DNA of 64,000 bases, from the NCBI GenBank assembly GCA_964019135.1, contig OZ025248.1, forward strand, positions 18,793,574-18,857,573, read 5' to 3'. The stretch's first letter is position 1. Every line of letters begins with the position of its first letter. A model generated the notes under the pieces. The model did no database searches. It saw only the letters and a program-made list of their open reading frames with translations, and was not told the DNA's origin. The stretch comes from Arenicola marina (lineage: Eukaryota > Annelida > Polychaeta > Arenicolidae). Below are positions 43,785 through 55,400 of the stretch, one piece after another. The translations under genes were made by a program, and so were the position numbers.

Positions 43785-46160
43785 TCAGTCACGAGCGGAT
43801 GCGCGCATAGGTCATTCGGTAACCAACATTATGAAGTAAATTAATGTAATATATATTCAAATAGAATACACTCTGGTGCACACCTTTGAGCAGTATAGTT
43901 ACAAGTTATAACGTTACTGACCGAGTGGAGACCCTTCAAAACCACGCGGGATAGTGTGAAGCGGAGGTGGGGGGGTCCGGGTGTGTCCGGGAGGGGGGGG
44001 GGGTTCGGGGTGTGCCCAGGCGGGGGGTGACCGTGGGTAGGCTGGACAGGACGGGTGGGGTGGATGAGGATGAGGGTCAGGCTGCGCATGGTGGTGGCCG
44101 CTGAACACCCGAGCTCCCCACCCCCCCCGCCGCCGCGGAGGTTTTGATGGCGGTTCCATGCTCGGCGCGGTGACCCGGGAGCGGGGTGCGGGGTGGTGGG
44201 GGGGGGGGGGTGGTGGGGGGGGGGGTGGTGGGTGGGAGCTGAGAGTCAACACCGCGGCCTTCTGGGAAATGCCGCGTGGAGCGCTGCGAGCGGCGGGGAA
44301 GGATATGTTTGAATAAGTTTGGTCATCGCGGAAGTCGAGGAAGGAGCTACGCGCAGGATGACGTGGGGGTGTGGGGGGGGGGGGGGTAGGGAGGTTACGC
44401 GGGGGCGGTGTGGGCGGGGGTACATCCCTTGATCGGGGCGGAGGAAGATAAATAGACATAAATCTGGAGAAATAATGGAGGTTGTGGGAAGCGCAGCTGA
44501 GGTAGCAATCAATGGCGGGGCAGGGCGGGTGCTCCAGTAGGCAGTGGCGCCCCCTCGTCAGGCTAGTTGGCACCTGGAGGCTGCGGCGTGTCGCCGTTCC
44601 CAAGGAAGAAAGCAGAATTACAAAGCGACCATCAAAGTTGGTCGCAAGCTCACGGGTCCCTTGTCTCGGCAATAAAAGTCCAGGCAATAAGGTGTTGTAT
44701 TGCGCGAATTGACAGTCGGACCCCGCCATAAACCAGACCCCGTGTGTGCCTGTTTCACTTCGCGGCTCCCGTACATGTAGGGCGCCAGGCAAACTGTGTT
44801 AGTGTTATAGGCATCTCTAAAAATGGCAACGGCAATGTCCGTGGCGGCAGATACCTTTCAGCTCCCCATTTCCATTGGTTTATATTTATTACCGCGTTAT
44901 TGTTATTGATAATTATTTCCACTGGCAGGCGCAACCAGTGCGCGGGGATGTCTATTTCAGCTGTCCCTAGATGACGTATAAATAATTCATACTTCCAGCC
45001 GGATTGGCAGGACGTTCAGGCCTCTCTATTTGTATCTGGGGTAGCGATGTGGAAAAACCACGGCTTCCAATAGCGCTGAGTAACACCCTGTAACAGACCT
45101 CGAAGAGGACCCGCAAGCTAGCCATCCCAGTCCTTAACTGTTATTTAATATACTTTTTTCCCTCATATTGCGACTGATGTGACAAGAAAATAGGGAATTA
45201 ATTAACCAAGAAGTATTTTTGCAAAGATTATAAATATTAGATTGCCCAGTGATGGGAGACTATTAAACTTTCCTTCGGGGAGCGCTATCTTCGCGGGAAC
45301 TTCCCCATCACAGTGCTCATCAGTAGTAATGAGTACTTTACGGTCGCTTTTAAAGCGAGTCTTATTCAATAGCGGTGGGATGGCGAGAAAATGACGGATT
45401 GAGAGTGACGTAGCTAACGCGTTGGTCCATTCACTACAGGCGTCGTTGGCGGAGCGTAAAATGACCCGAGGAGCCCCAGGAAAAATCACGTGGATGGGTG
45501 TGGAGGAGGGTGGATAGGGGGCGGGGTGGGGGTGTGGGTGGGGATGCGGGGAGAATATTAAGTAATGAGGGAGTTGGGGGGAGGGGGGGGGTGGGAGGGG
45601 GCGGGGGGGTAGGCGGCATTTCGTGGTATATATAGGTCATTGGTATAAGGTGGCGATATCGGCGACTGTGCGACACACAACGACGACTTCATCTCTCAAT
45701 TAAGCGACGGATGGGAGTGGGGTGGAGTCCGAGAAGGGGGGGGGGGGTGGCTGTCTCAGGGGGCGGTCCCGGACTCCCTGGGGGCGGCCAGTGTCCCCGA
45801 TCTCGGCACGTTGGTGGGACGCCTCCAGAGCCGGTTTCCGTCACGACCGACCCACAAGACAGAGGGACGGACGTCACCCCTGTTTGCCCCCCGTCTGCCT
45901 ATCCACGGCGCCCTATCCTCACCCGTATCACCATTAACCTCTCGCTCCCACACCCCCTCCCCTCACACAGCCCCCACCAAGCCCCCCACCCCCAGCCTCA
46001 GAGCCCAGCTCCGTGGGTGCTTGGGTGAGTGGGTCACCCTACAATACCAGATATATGTGTGGTCCGCAAGTATGCGCCTCGCATGTCCATACATTGAGAT
46101 ATGTTTAAGAGGGTCACTATAATTACCAACGCTCGCTCCCGTCTCTTGCTTGTCGCCATC
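43785..46160. other. GC-rich stretch with long poly-G tracts
   Basis: No gene is recognised. Dense poly-G and ggggtgg runs occur at 43985-44010, 44185-44235, 44370-44390, 45500-45610 and 45735-45750, giving G-quadruplex potential on the plus strand and proline-rich open frames on the minus strand. A long minus-strand frame (43914-44792) is explained by this composition. Confidence 0.45.
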
Positions 46161-46167
46161 CTCTGCA

Positions 46168-46795
46168 GCCTACCACCAGCCACCAACCACCAACCACCAA
46201 CCATCAGCCACCAGCCATCAGCCACCAACCACCAACCACCATCCACCAACCACCAGCCACCAACCACCAGCCACCAACCATCAGCCACCAGCCACCAACC
46301 ACCAGCCACCAGCCATGAGCCACCAACCCCCAGCCACCAACCACCATCCACCAACCACCAGCCATCAACCACCAGCCCCCAACCACCAGCCATCAACCAC
46401 CAGCCACCAGCCACCAGCCATGAGCCACCAACCACCAGCCACCAACCACCATCCACCAACCATCAGCCACCAGCCATCAGCCACCAACCACCAACCACCA
46501 TCCACCAACCACCAGCCACCAACCACCAGCCACCAACCATCAGCCACCAGCCACCAACCACCATCCACCAACCACCAGCCCTCAACCACCAGCCATCAAC
46601 CACCAGCCCCCAACCACCAGCCATCAACCACCAGCCACCAGCCACCAGCCATGAGCCACCAACCACCAGCCACCAACCACCATCCACCAACCACCAACCA
46701 CCATCCACCAGCCACCAGTCAAGAGCCACCAACCATCAGCCACCAACCATCAGCCACCAGACATCAGCCACCAACCATTAGCCATCAACAGCCAC
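46168..46795. repeat. Heptamer array (ccaccaa/ccaccag-type), about 90 units
   Basis: The 7-bp units ccaccaa, ccaccag, ccatcag, ccatcaa and ccatgag alternate in patterns that recur at larger scale. Combinations such as ccatgag-ccaccaa appear three times. All frames stay open on both strands because the heptamer carries no stop. Confidence 0.93.
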
Positions 46796-46799
46796 CACC

Positions 46800-49700
46800 C
46801 ACCGACCTCCACACACCACCTATCATCCACCACCCACCAAACCTCGCCACCCCCCCCCCCCACCCCCCCCCGCGTCAGTAACACCCTGCTCTTACCGTAA
46901 TTGAGGCTACGGCACCTGACACGGAACATGGCGACACGTAATGTCGGCACTTTTTCTTTAATCGAACGAAGAAGAGCGACTGACATCTAAAAACCTGATC
47001 GTTAATGGTAACTGTTTGTCGAGATATCAACCCGATCCCCTGTCGAGAGAGCTATTCCCAGACCACTCCGACTGTGCTTTTCGACCAATGCACTTCGGTA
47101 GCACTTCGCGTTAATTATAATGTTAACGATAATAATAGCACTGATCACTGATAATATGTACCATTGTTTTATAACCGCGGAGACTAGCGTAAATGATTTG
47201 TCGTTAATTCTCGTCTCTATTGGTGTGTTATGCGCTTGTGTTAACATTTCTGGGCGCGAATAGATTTTCCACCAGATGTTTATGTTTGCTGTAAGTAACA
47301 TTTGTTCGTGATAAACCCGCACCAAAAACTGTGATATATTCATGTATTCACATTATGTTAACATGGCCACCGCTTTCGTCAAGTCGCTCTCAGACTCCAC
47401 CAGTAATTGATGGGGAAAATGTGACTAAGAATATCTTACATAACACAGCTACATAAGTTTACAATCATATGGAATGCAGAATTACGTCTGTGTGTTAGAG
47501 GCATGGTCCACCGTGTTGACGGTGACTACTGCCTAATCAACCCTATGACTCCTGTTTGGATAAGATCCCCTTGCATAGAACTTGGCATATCATTTCACGT
47601 GATTTACACTGCACTCATTTTTGGATACATTTTTCGGTCTTTAGTCGTGGGCCGGTTGACCACTCCCCAGGGGGCGTTCGTGTGGACAAAGGTCTTCCGG
47701 GTGCGAGAGGCGAGACGGATAGAGGGGTGGCGGTGCCAGGTTGCCAGGGCGCCAGGGTCCGACACAGGGGCCATGAGCATAATAGAGGCCGGATATGCGC
47801 CAGCGTTGGGCGTCTGATTGGAAGGACCAGTTACCTGGACGTGGCGCATTAGCCAAGATTCCATAGGGTTCTCCAATCATTAGCGCACCAGGGACACGCA
47901 AAAGGCGTTGAACCTACACGGGGCAACCGGCCTTAATTGGCGGTCTCTCGGCCTACGCTTTTACCCAGCTACTCCGGTTTTTCTGCCGTGAGAAGGATCA
48001 GCTTTAAAGGGAAGGACATGGCTATTGTCAGCCAAGCGACTGAACCCCAGAAATAGAGGAAAAGACAAGGCTAAACGCGATATTCTTGCTTGGGGGGTTC
48101 ATTGGCCCTCCAAAGCCTTTGCTGACAAATTCTTGGCCGCGGACGCACGGGAAATTGAAAAGTCACGGTTTTCTTGTAAGGGTCCAGAGAAGGTTCCCCG
48201 AGGACAGGGCTCGGGTTTCACAGACCGTGCCCCCGTGTCTGTCCTGACCGCCATAGATAGACAACAATCACCCAGAAACTATCTCCGCCATCGACCATCG
48301 TGGCCACGCTACACCTTAGGTTGCCTTTCACCATAGCCCCGAGGACTCCGGGCCTTTAATTTCCATCGTCCCCCTGCGTCACTCGCGTCAGATCAACATA
48401 ATGATATGTGTGAGAGGCTTGATGAGAAGTGATGTGAATAATGCCGAGTGTGTGATATAAAGGCCTTCTGCCTGACGTGGAGCGTGTTCACAGGCCTCAC
48501 GCTCCGGCCGGTCTCCAGTTACAGTAGGAGCGTGACCAAGGTCATCACAGGAGGCCCTGCTGATAACTGTATGGAGCAATGAACGATTTATCCCGTCTTC
48601 ACCAAAAACCTTCATTTCTATGAACCGGGTAAACAACTGGACGACATATGCCTAGGTACAACATGAAAGCGCACACGTCAATCTGGTGACGCCATAGAGT
48701 AATTTCCAAATAACGCTCATATGCAATGCTCCCAGAACAAACAAATAGACCGGACCTCAGTTTGGCTAATTTGATTAACGCGCTTTAGTGCGTCATCGCT
48801 TATTTAAAGACATTCTTTTCTATCTGCTTTATCTTTAATAAACAAAATTAACTTCGATCTAGAATAACCATAATGATTAGATAACAGTGAAAGCAAACAA
48901 GTCGGCGACAATGGGGAGAAGAACAGAGGGCACAAAGTGTGAAACGATAAAGAAGCTGGAAGGAGATGCAAAGAAAAAAGGAGAGCAAGAAAAAGGGAGA
49001 GTGCTAATAGTAGAAAAATGAAGCAAAATGGCAGGAAAGATCAAAAGATAGGCGGAGGAAAAAAATATTGGATAGCAAGTGATAGATATAAACAATTGAT
49101 TCCATGATGATAGTTTTTTCTTGCTCAGCTCTGTGCATTTGTTTGCGTAATAGTGTCTGCTATGATGACTGATTACATACTAAGCGCATAGCCAATGCGG
49201 CAGGTATATAGGCCAGTATACTGGCGGCTATACAGATACAACAATAGCATCCTGATCATTATATTCTATACGTATCTAAATACCGTGGCCACTGAATGCC
49301 AGTATATTAATTGCCTCATCAACCCGCGGCCACGTGGTTCTCTATATGGCCGAGCGGTTTGACCTTAAGCCCTCTCGTTTTTGTCCCGGGCGTGTATGAT
49401 TTTCCAAAGAGCAGCATCATGATATATCGTTCTACCGCTAACCAAGAATGGCGCAGTGACACAAGGCCAGACATTGCACCGTCACTGATGCCCTAGTAGG
49501 GATTACATTTGTCCATCGTTCCCATCATAGACTGTAACAGCCTAAAATAGACACGGATCACTCAATACTAAAAGACAGGTAAGTCAGGAATATAATCGCA
49601 AGTCACAAGTACATCCCCCCGGGAGATCATAGCGTGATTTAAGTTGACTAATGAGGCTCTCTCCTATTGTCATCAAATGTTAAATTGGTCCGTTTAACAG

Positions 49701-50352
49701 CCGGTCTAATAGTCTCAAGAATACATACCAGCGGGAAAGGCCTTGGCGGGTGAACGGTCGTGGTTGGCTTCGAGGGCGACACAGCATATGGAACATTATT
49801 TGTAATAATTCTATTTGTTGAAGAGTAACGGCAACTTAGCTGGTGATAATTACCAATCCCGGACAAGCGCACTCCGATAACAACAGTCTCCCTGGCTCCT
49901 GATTGGCTAGGACTGGACGCACTCGCGCGACGCCATTTTCCGAGCAAGACCGTTCGGAAGCTGGCTAACTTACGAACATGTTTCACCCGCTAAGTCTGTG
50001 TCTGGACAGGTCAGATATATTAATCCTCTCAATCACCGAAACAGAAATCTGCACTTTCTCTCGATGTGCCCACCTGAGACTGACTTTTTTTAGCAAAATT
50101 GCGGTTCTCGACTATATATTCCAGTTGATATCGCAAGTGTTCAAATAATTAAACTCCAGACACTTTGTCATCAATATCGGTGTCTAATTTAGATGCCTTT
50201 TTAAAGCACAATTGTTTCTCTTAATGACCACAGAAACGCGCACTTTTCTTTCGCTCTTTAAATCCCCTCTATGGTATGGGCGGCACCCCCCACCACTTTA
50301 GTAATATAGACCCCCCACCCCCCCCCACCCCCCCCCGGATATTAAATTAATG
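46800..50352. other. Unrecognised stretch
   Basis: No gene is recognised. It holds a poly-C block at 46850-46871 and AT-rich sequence at 47100-47160, 48760-49100 and 50080-50220. Open frames near 47503-47900 and 48025-48336 are short, overlap on both strands and show no domain. Confidence 0.4.
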
Positions 50353-50802
50353 ATTCTACATATATTTATACGGATGATTTTACAAGTGCTTCTTTTTCCT
50401 TTAGTTATAGTTATAGGATACGATGCGTCATTGGCCTTATGCAGTTACCATATGGCCGCACAGTCGAACTTTTCATTCAGTTCATAGGAAAGAAAGAAAG
50501 AGAGACCATGTTGAGTAATTTCTCACATTACATAGCTGCAAAATTAATTTAGTATCCATGTTGTATGGTATTGTTTTTGGTCCGTGTTATGTCTGCGCTA
50601 AAGTCTGGTGTAAATGCTACCCGATAGTCCAGAGTTCCGAGCAAACCACACGACACTGTATGGAGCGGTCGTCTGCTGATGACGCGCGGTCGCCCTCTCA
50701 AAATAGAAACGCGTTTACAGAAACTAAGATATACCTCTGGATAACGTGTTTCCCTTAATGCACTGCTAGTGCCAATGTTGCTTGAAGGTGAATGCAAATT
50801 GT
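50353..50802. repeat. Duplicated block, copy 1
   Basis: This matches 51751-52229 in direct orientation over nearly its whole length at high identity. It begins in 23-bp-type repeat units (attctacatatatttatacg) and runs to aaggtgaatgcaaattg. Compared with copy 2 it lacks one repeat unit of about 25 bp at the left and has a small difference in an a/g-rich tract near 50491-50508. An open frame (50558-50758) is shared by both copies, but I recognise no protein. Confidence 0.85.
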
Positions 50803-51465
50803 TATTACCCACGTCCCTGGCAAGAGGCTCGCTATGACGCCAGTCAGCGACCGCCCCATAGGGCTGTAGGTATCTCTATCTACACATCTACCTATCGATC
50901 AATGGGTAAACATGCCCCTGATAAACTTACCTAATGTATGTTGCACGAGGCTTCCAGTGGGAACCCCATTGATGGAGTCAGCGAGACGACGCCAGCGGCC
51001 CGGCCCGGCGCTGTATTGCTTTGGAGACAAACTTTTTACCAACTACCTTGGTTGGGTGACGGCACTATGCTGGCGGGGGGAGGGGAGTGGAGGTCTGTCT
51101 GGTGGTTTATATTTTAGTACCAAGACATGTACAGCCACCGAGTGGAGACAATAGTCACCGCTTCAACTCATCGACACAAAGGTTCCGTTCTACGAGAGGC
51201 ATTGTTGCGCTCACACTTGCGAGCTCTACCATAGCCTACCATGGCAGCTCTACTATAGCCTACCCTGGCCAATCGGCCAGAGCCGGCGCGACAGGCATTT
51301 TTTCGCCCATTACCCTGTTGTGTCTTTGTCTTATTTTTATAAGTCAGCAGCACTTAGTGAGTAGAGTTTTATTGCCAGGCTACGCTGATCAGTTATCAGC
51401 CATGATGAATTGTTTATTATTTCAGGTGGACGAGTGTTGTACGGGATTAAACGGATGCCTTTAGC
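50803..51465. other. Unrecognised spacer between duplicated blocks
   Basis: Mixed sequence with no gene recognised. A small duplication of agctctac(c/t)atagcctacc lies at 51221-51262. Confidence 0.4.
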
Positions 51466-51830
51466 ACTGATTCTATGACGCTTCTACCAATGATTCTATG
51501 ACGCTTCTACCAATGATTCTATGATGCTTCTACCAATGATTTTACGCCGCCACAACCAATGATTCTATTATGCTTCTACCAATGGTATATATATATTTCT
51601 ACGGGTGACTCCATAAGTGCTTCTTCCAATAATTCCATAAATGTGTTTACTAATGAATGCATAACTGCATTACCAATGACTCTACATATATTTCTACGGA
51701 TGATTCTATACGTGCTTTTATCAGTGATTATATAAATGGTTCTACTAATAATTCTACATATATTTATACGGATGATTTTACAAGTGCTTCTACCGATGAT
51801 TTCACAAATGCTTCTTTTTCGTTTAGTTAT
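51466..51830. repeat. 23-bp tandem repeat, diverging rightwards into duplicated block 2
   Basis: Units of tgattctatgacgcttctac followed by caa are clean at 51467-51540 and progressively diverge to forms such as attctacatatatttatacg by 51750-51830. The array therefore merges into the left end of copy 2 of the duplicated block. Confidence 0.8.
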
Positions 51831-52229
51831 AGTTATAGGATACGATGCGTCATTGGCCTTATGCAGTTACCATATGGCCGCACAGTCGACCTTTTCATTC
51901 AGTTCATAGGAAAGAAAGAGTTTGAGGAGAGACCATGTTGAGTGATGTCTCACATTACATAGCTGCAAAATTAATTTAGTATCCATGTTGTCTGGGATTG
52001 TTTTTGGTCCGTGTTATGTCTGCGCTAAAGTCTGGTGTAAATTCTACCCGATAGTCCAGAGTTCCGAGCAAACCACACGACACTGTATGGAGCGGTCGTC
52101 TGCTGATGACGCGCGGTCGCCCTCTCAAAATAGAAACGCGGTTACAGAATCTAAAATATACCTCTGGATGACGTGTTTCCCTTAATGCACTGCTAGCTAA
52201 TGTTGTTTGAAGGTGACCTGCAAATTGTA
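51751..52229. repeat. Duplicated block, copy 2
   Basis: Direct-orientation partner of 50353-50802, about 1.4 kb away. It keeps an extra repeat unit at its left end (ctaccgatgatttcacaaatg) and a gtttgagga insertion near 51920. A common origin as a mobile element with internal minisatellite is possible, but I found no terminal inverted repeats or transposase. Confidence 0.85.
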
Positions 52230-52374
52230 TCCCCACCTCCACCCGCCTCCCTCCGGGGGCTCTGTGTGCCGCGTCCTCGCGTGTCATGGTAACCTGAGCT
52301 GGTTACCCTGGCGACCAGTGGCGGTCACGGAGAACCTCAGGCGCCGGTCTGGCGAGGCTGGTGATAGGACGTCC

Positions 52375-52455
52375 GCCCTAGGTCGCCACTGGTCACCATT
52401 GGTCGCCACTGGTCACCATTGGTCGCCATTGGTCACCATTGGTCGCCATTGGTCA
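52375..52455. repeat. 10-bp tandem repeat (ggtcgccatt/ggtcaccatt)
   Basis: About eight decamers alternate ggtcgcca(c/t)t and ggtcaccatt and abut the 23-bp array directly at the right. Confidence 0.9.
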
Positions 52456-55400
52456 CTAGGAATGGTAAGACAGCGGTAGCGGGAATGATAAGTGGGGGGT
52501 AGCGGGAATGGTAAGGCAGGGGTAGCGGGAATGGTAAGGCAGGGGTAGCGGGAATGGTAAGGCAGGGGTAGCGGGAATGGTAAGGCAGGGGTAGCGGGAA
52601 TGGTAAGGCAGGGGTAGCGGGAATGGTAAGGCAGGGGTAGCGGGAATGGTAAGGCAGGGGTAGCGGGAATGGTAAGGCAGGGGTAGCGGGAATGGTAAGG
52701 CAGGGGTAGCGGGAATGGCAAGGCAGGGGTAGCGGGAATGGTAAGGCAGGGGTAGCGGGAATGGTAAGGCAGGGGTAGCGGGAATGGTAAGGCAGGGGTA
52801 GCGGGAATGGTAAGGCAGGGGTAGCGGGAATGGTAAGGCAGGGGTAGCGGGAATGGTAAGGCAGGGGTAGCGGGAATGGTAAGGCAGGGGTAGCGGGAAT
52901 GGTAAGGCAGGGGTAGCGGGAATGGTAAGGCAGGGGTAGCGGGAATGGTAAGGCAGGGGTAGCGGGAATGGCAAGGCAGGGGTAGCGGGAATGGTAAGGC
53001 AGGGGTAGCGGGAATGGTAAGGCAGGGGTAGCGGGAATGGTAAGGTAGGGGTAGCGGGAATGGTAAGGCAGGGGTAGCGGGAATGGTAAGGCAGGGGTAG
53101 CGGGAATGGTAAGGCTGTGGTAGCGGGAATGATAAGTGGGGGGTAGCGGGAATGGTAAGGCAGGGGTAGCGGGAATGGTAAGGCAGGGGTAGCGGGAATG
53201 GTAAGGCAGGGGTAGCGGGAATGGTAAGGCAGGGGTAGCGGGAATGGTAAGGCAGGGGTAGCGGGAATGGTAAGGCAGGGGTAGCGGGAATGGTAAGGCA
53301 GGGGTAGCGGGAATGGTAAGGTAGGGGTAGCGGGAATGGTAAGGCAGGGGTAGCGGGAATGGTAAGGCAGGGGTAGCGGGAATGGTAAGGCAGGGGTAGC
53401 GGGAATGGTAAGGCAGGGGTAGCGGGAATGGTAAGGCAGGGGTAGCGGGAATGGTAAGGCAGGGGTAGCGGGAATGGTAAGGCTGTGGTAGCGGGAATGG
53501 TAAGGCAGGGGTAGCGGGAATGGTAAGGCAGGGGTAGCGGGAATGATAAGTGGGGGGTAGCGGGAATGGTAAGGCAGGGATAGCGGGAATGGTAAGGCAG
53601 GGGTAGCGGGAATGATAAGGCAGGGGTAGCGGGAATGGTAAGGCAGGGGTAGCGGGAATGGTAAGGCAGGGGTAGCGGGAATGGTAAGGCAGGGGTAGCG
53701 GGAATGGTAAGGCAGGGGTAGCGGGAATGGTAAGGCAGGGGTAGCGGGAATGGTAAGGCAGGGGTAGCGGGAATGATAAGTGGCGGGTAGCGGGAATGGT
53801 AAGGCAGGGGTAGCGGGAATGGTAAGGCAGGGGTAGCGGGAATGATAAGGCAGGGGTAGCGGGAATGGTAAGGCAGGGGTAGCGGGAATGATAAGTGGGG
53901 GGTAGCGGGAATGGTAAGGCAGGGGTAGCGGGAATGGTAAGGTAGGGGTAGCGGGAATGGTAAGGCAGGGGTAGCGGGAATCGTAAGGCAGGGGTAGCGG
54001 GAATGGTAAGGCAGGGGTAGCGGGAATCGTAGGGCAGGGGTAGCGGGAATGGTAAGGCAGGGGTAGCGGGAATGGTAAGGCAGGGGTAGCGGGAATGGTA
54101 AGGCAGGGGTAGCGGGAATGATAAGTGGGGGGTAGCGGGAATGGTAAGGCAGGGGTAGCGGGAATGGTAAGGCTGTGGTAGCGGGAATGATAAGGCAGGG
54201 GTAGCGGGAATGGTAAGGCTGTGGTAGCGGGAATGATAAGTGGGGGGTAGCGGGAATGGTAAGGCAGGGGTAGCGGGAATGGTAAGGCAGGGGTAGCGGG
54301 AATGGTAAGGCAGGGGTAGCGGGAATGGTAAGGCAGGGGTAGCGGGAATGGTAAGGCAGGGGTAGCGGGAATGGTAAGGCAGGGGTAGCGGGAATGGTAA
54401 GGCAGGGGTAGCGGGAATGGTAAGGCAGGGGTAGCGGGAATGGTAAGGCAGGGGTAGCGGGAATGGTAAGGCAGGGGTAGCGGGAATGGTAAGGCAGGGG
54501 TAGCGGGAATGGTAAGGCAGGGGTAGCGGGAATGGTAAGGCAGGGGTAGCGGGAATGGTAAGGCAGGGGTAGCGGGAATGATAAGTGGCGGGTAGCGGGA
54601 ATGGTAAGGCAGGGGTAGCGGGAATGATAAGTGGCGGGTAGCGGGAATGGTAAGGCAGGGGTAGCGGGAATGGTAAGGCAGGGGTAGCGGGAATGATAAG
54701 GCAGGGGTAGCGGGAATGGTAAGGCAGGGGTAGCGGGAATGATAAGTGGGGGGTAGCGGGAATGGTAAGGCAGGGGTAGCGGGAATGGTAAGGTAGGGGT
54801 AGCGGGAATGGTAAGGCAGGGGTAGCGGGAATCGTAAGGCAGGGGTAGCGGGAATGGTAAGGCAGGGGTAGCGGGAATCGTAGGGCAGGGGTAGCGGGAA
54901 TGGTAAGGCAGGGGTAGCGGGAATGGTAAGGCAGGGGTAGCGGGAATGGTAAGGCAGGGGTAGCGGGAATGATAAGTGGGGGGTAGCGGGAATGGTAAGG
55001 CAGGGGTAGCGGGAATGGTAAGGCTGTGGTAGCGGGAATGATAAGGCAGGGGTAGCGGGAATGGTAAGGCTGTGGTAGCGGGAATGATAAGTGGGGGGTA
55101 GCGGGAATGGTAAGGCAGGGGTAGCGGGAATGGTAAGGCAGGGGTAGCGGGAATGGTAAGGCAGGGGTAGCGGGAATGGTAAGGCAGGGGTAGCGGGAAT
55201 GGTAAGGCAGGGGTAGCGGGAATGGTAAGGCAGGGGTAGCGGGAATGGTAAGGCAGGGGTAGCGGGAATGGTAAGGCAGGGGTAGCGGGAATGGTAAGGC
55301 AGGGGTAGCGGGAATGGTAAGGCAGGGGTAGCGGGAATGGTAAGGCAGGGGTAGCGGGAATGGTAAGGCAGGGGTAGCGGGAATGGTAAGGCAGGGGTAG

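Noticed and set aside
43914-44792. 292-codon proline-rich minus-strand ORF
   Set aside because: It is driven by poly-G tracts on the plus strand, with no domain, signal peptide or splice support.
46101-46881. Pro/His/Gln-rich plus-strand ORFs (226 and 243 codons) and Trp/Gly-rich minus ORFs
   Set aside because: The heptamer array is stop-free in all frames. Frames are mutually exclusive and purely repetitive.
50558-50758. 66-codon ORF conserved in both duplicated blocks (also 51985-52185)
   Set aside because: Conservation reflects recent duplication of the whole block. Flanks are equally similar and no protein family is recognised.
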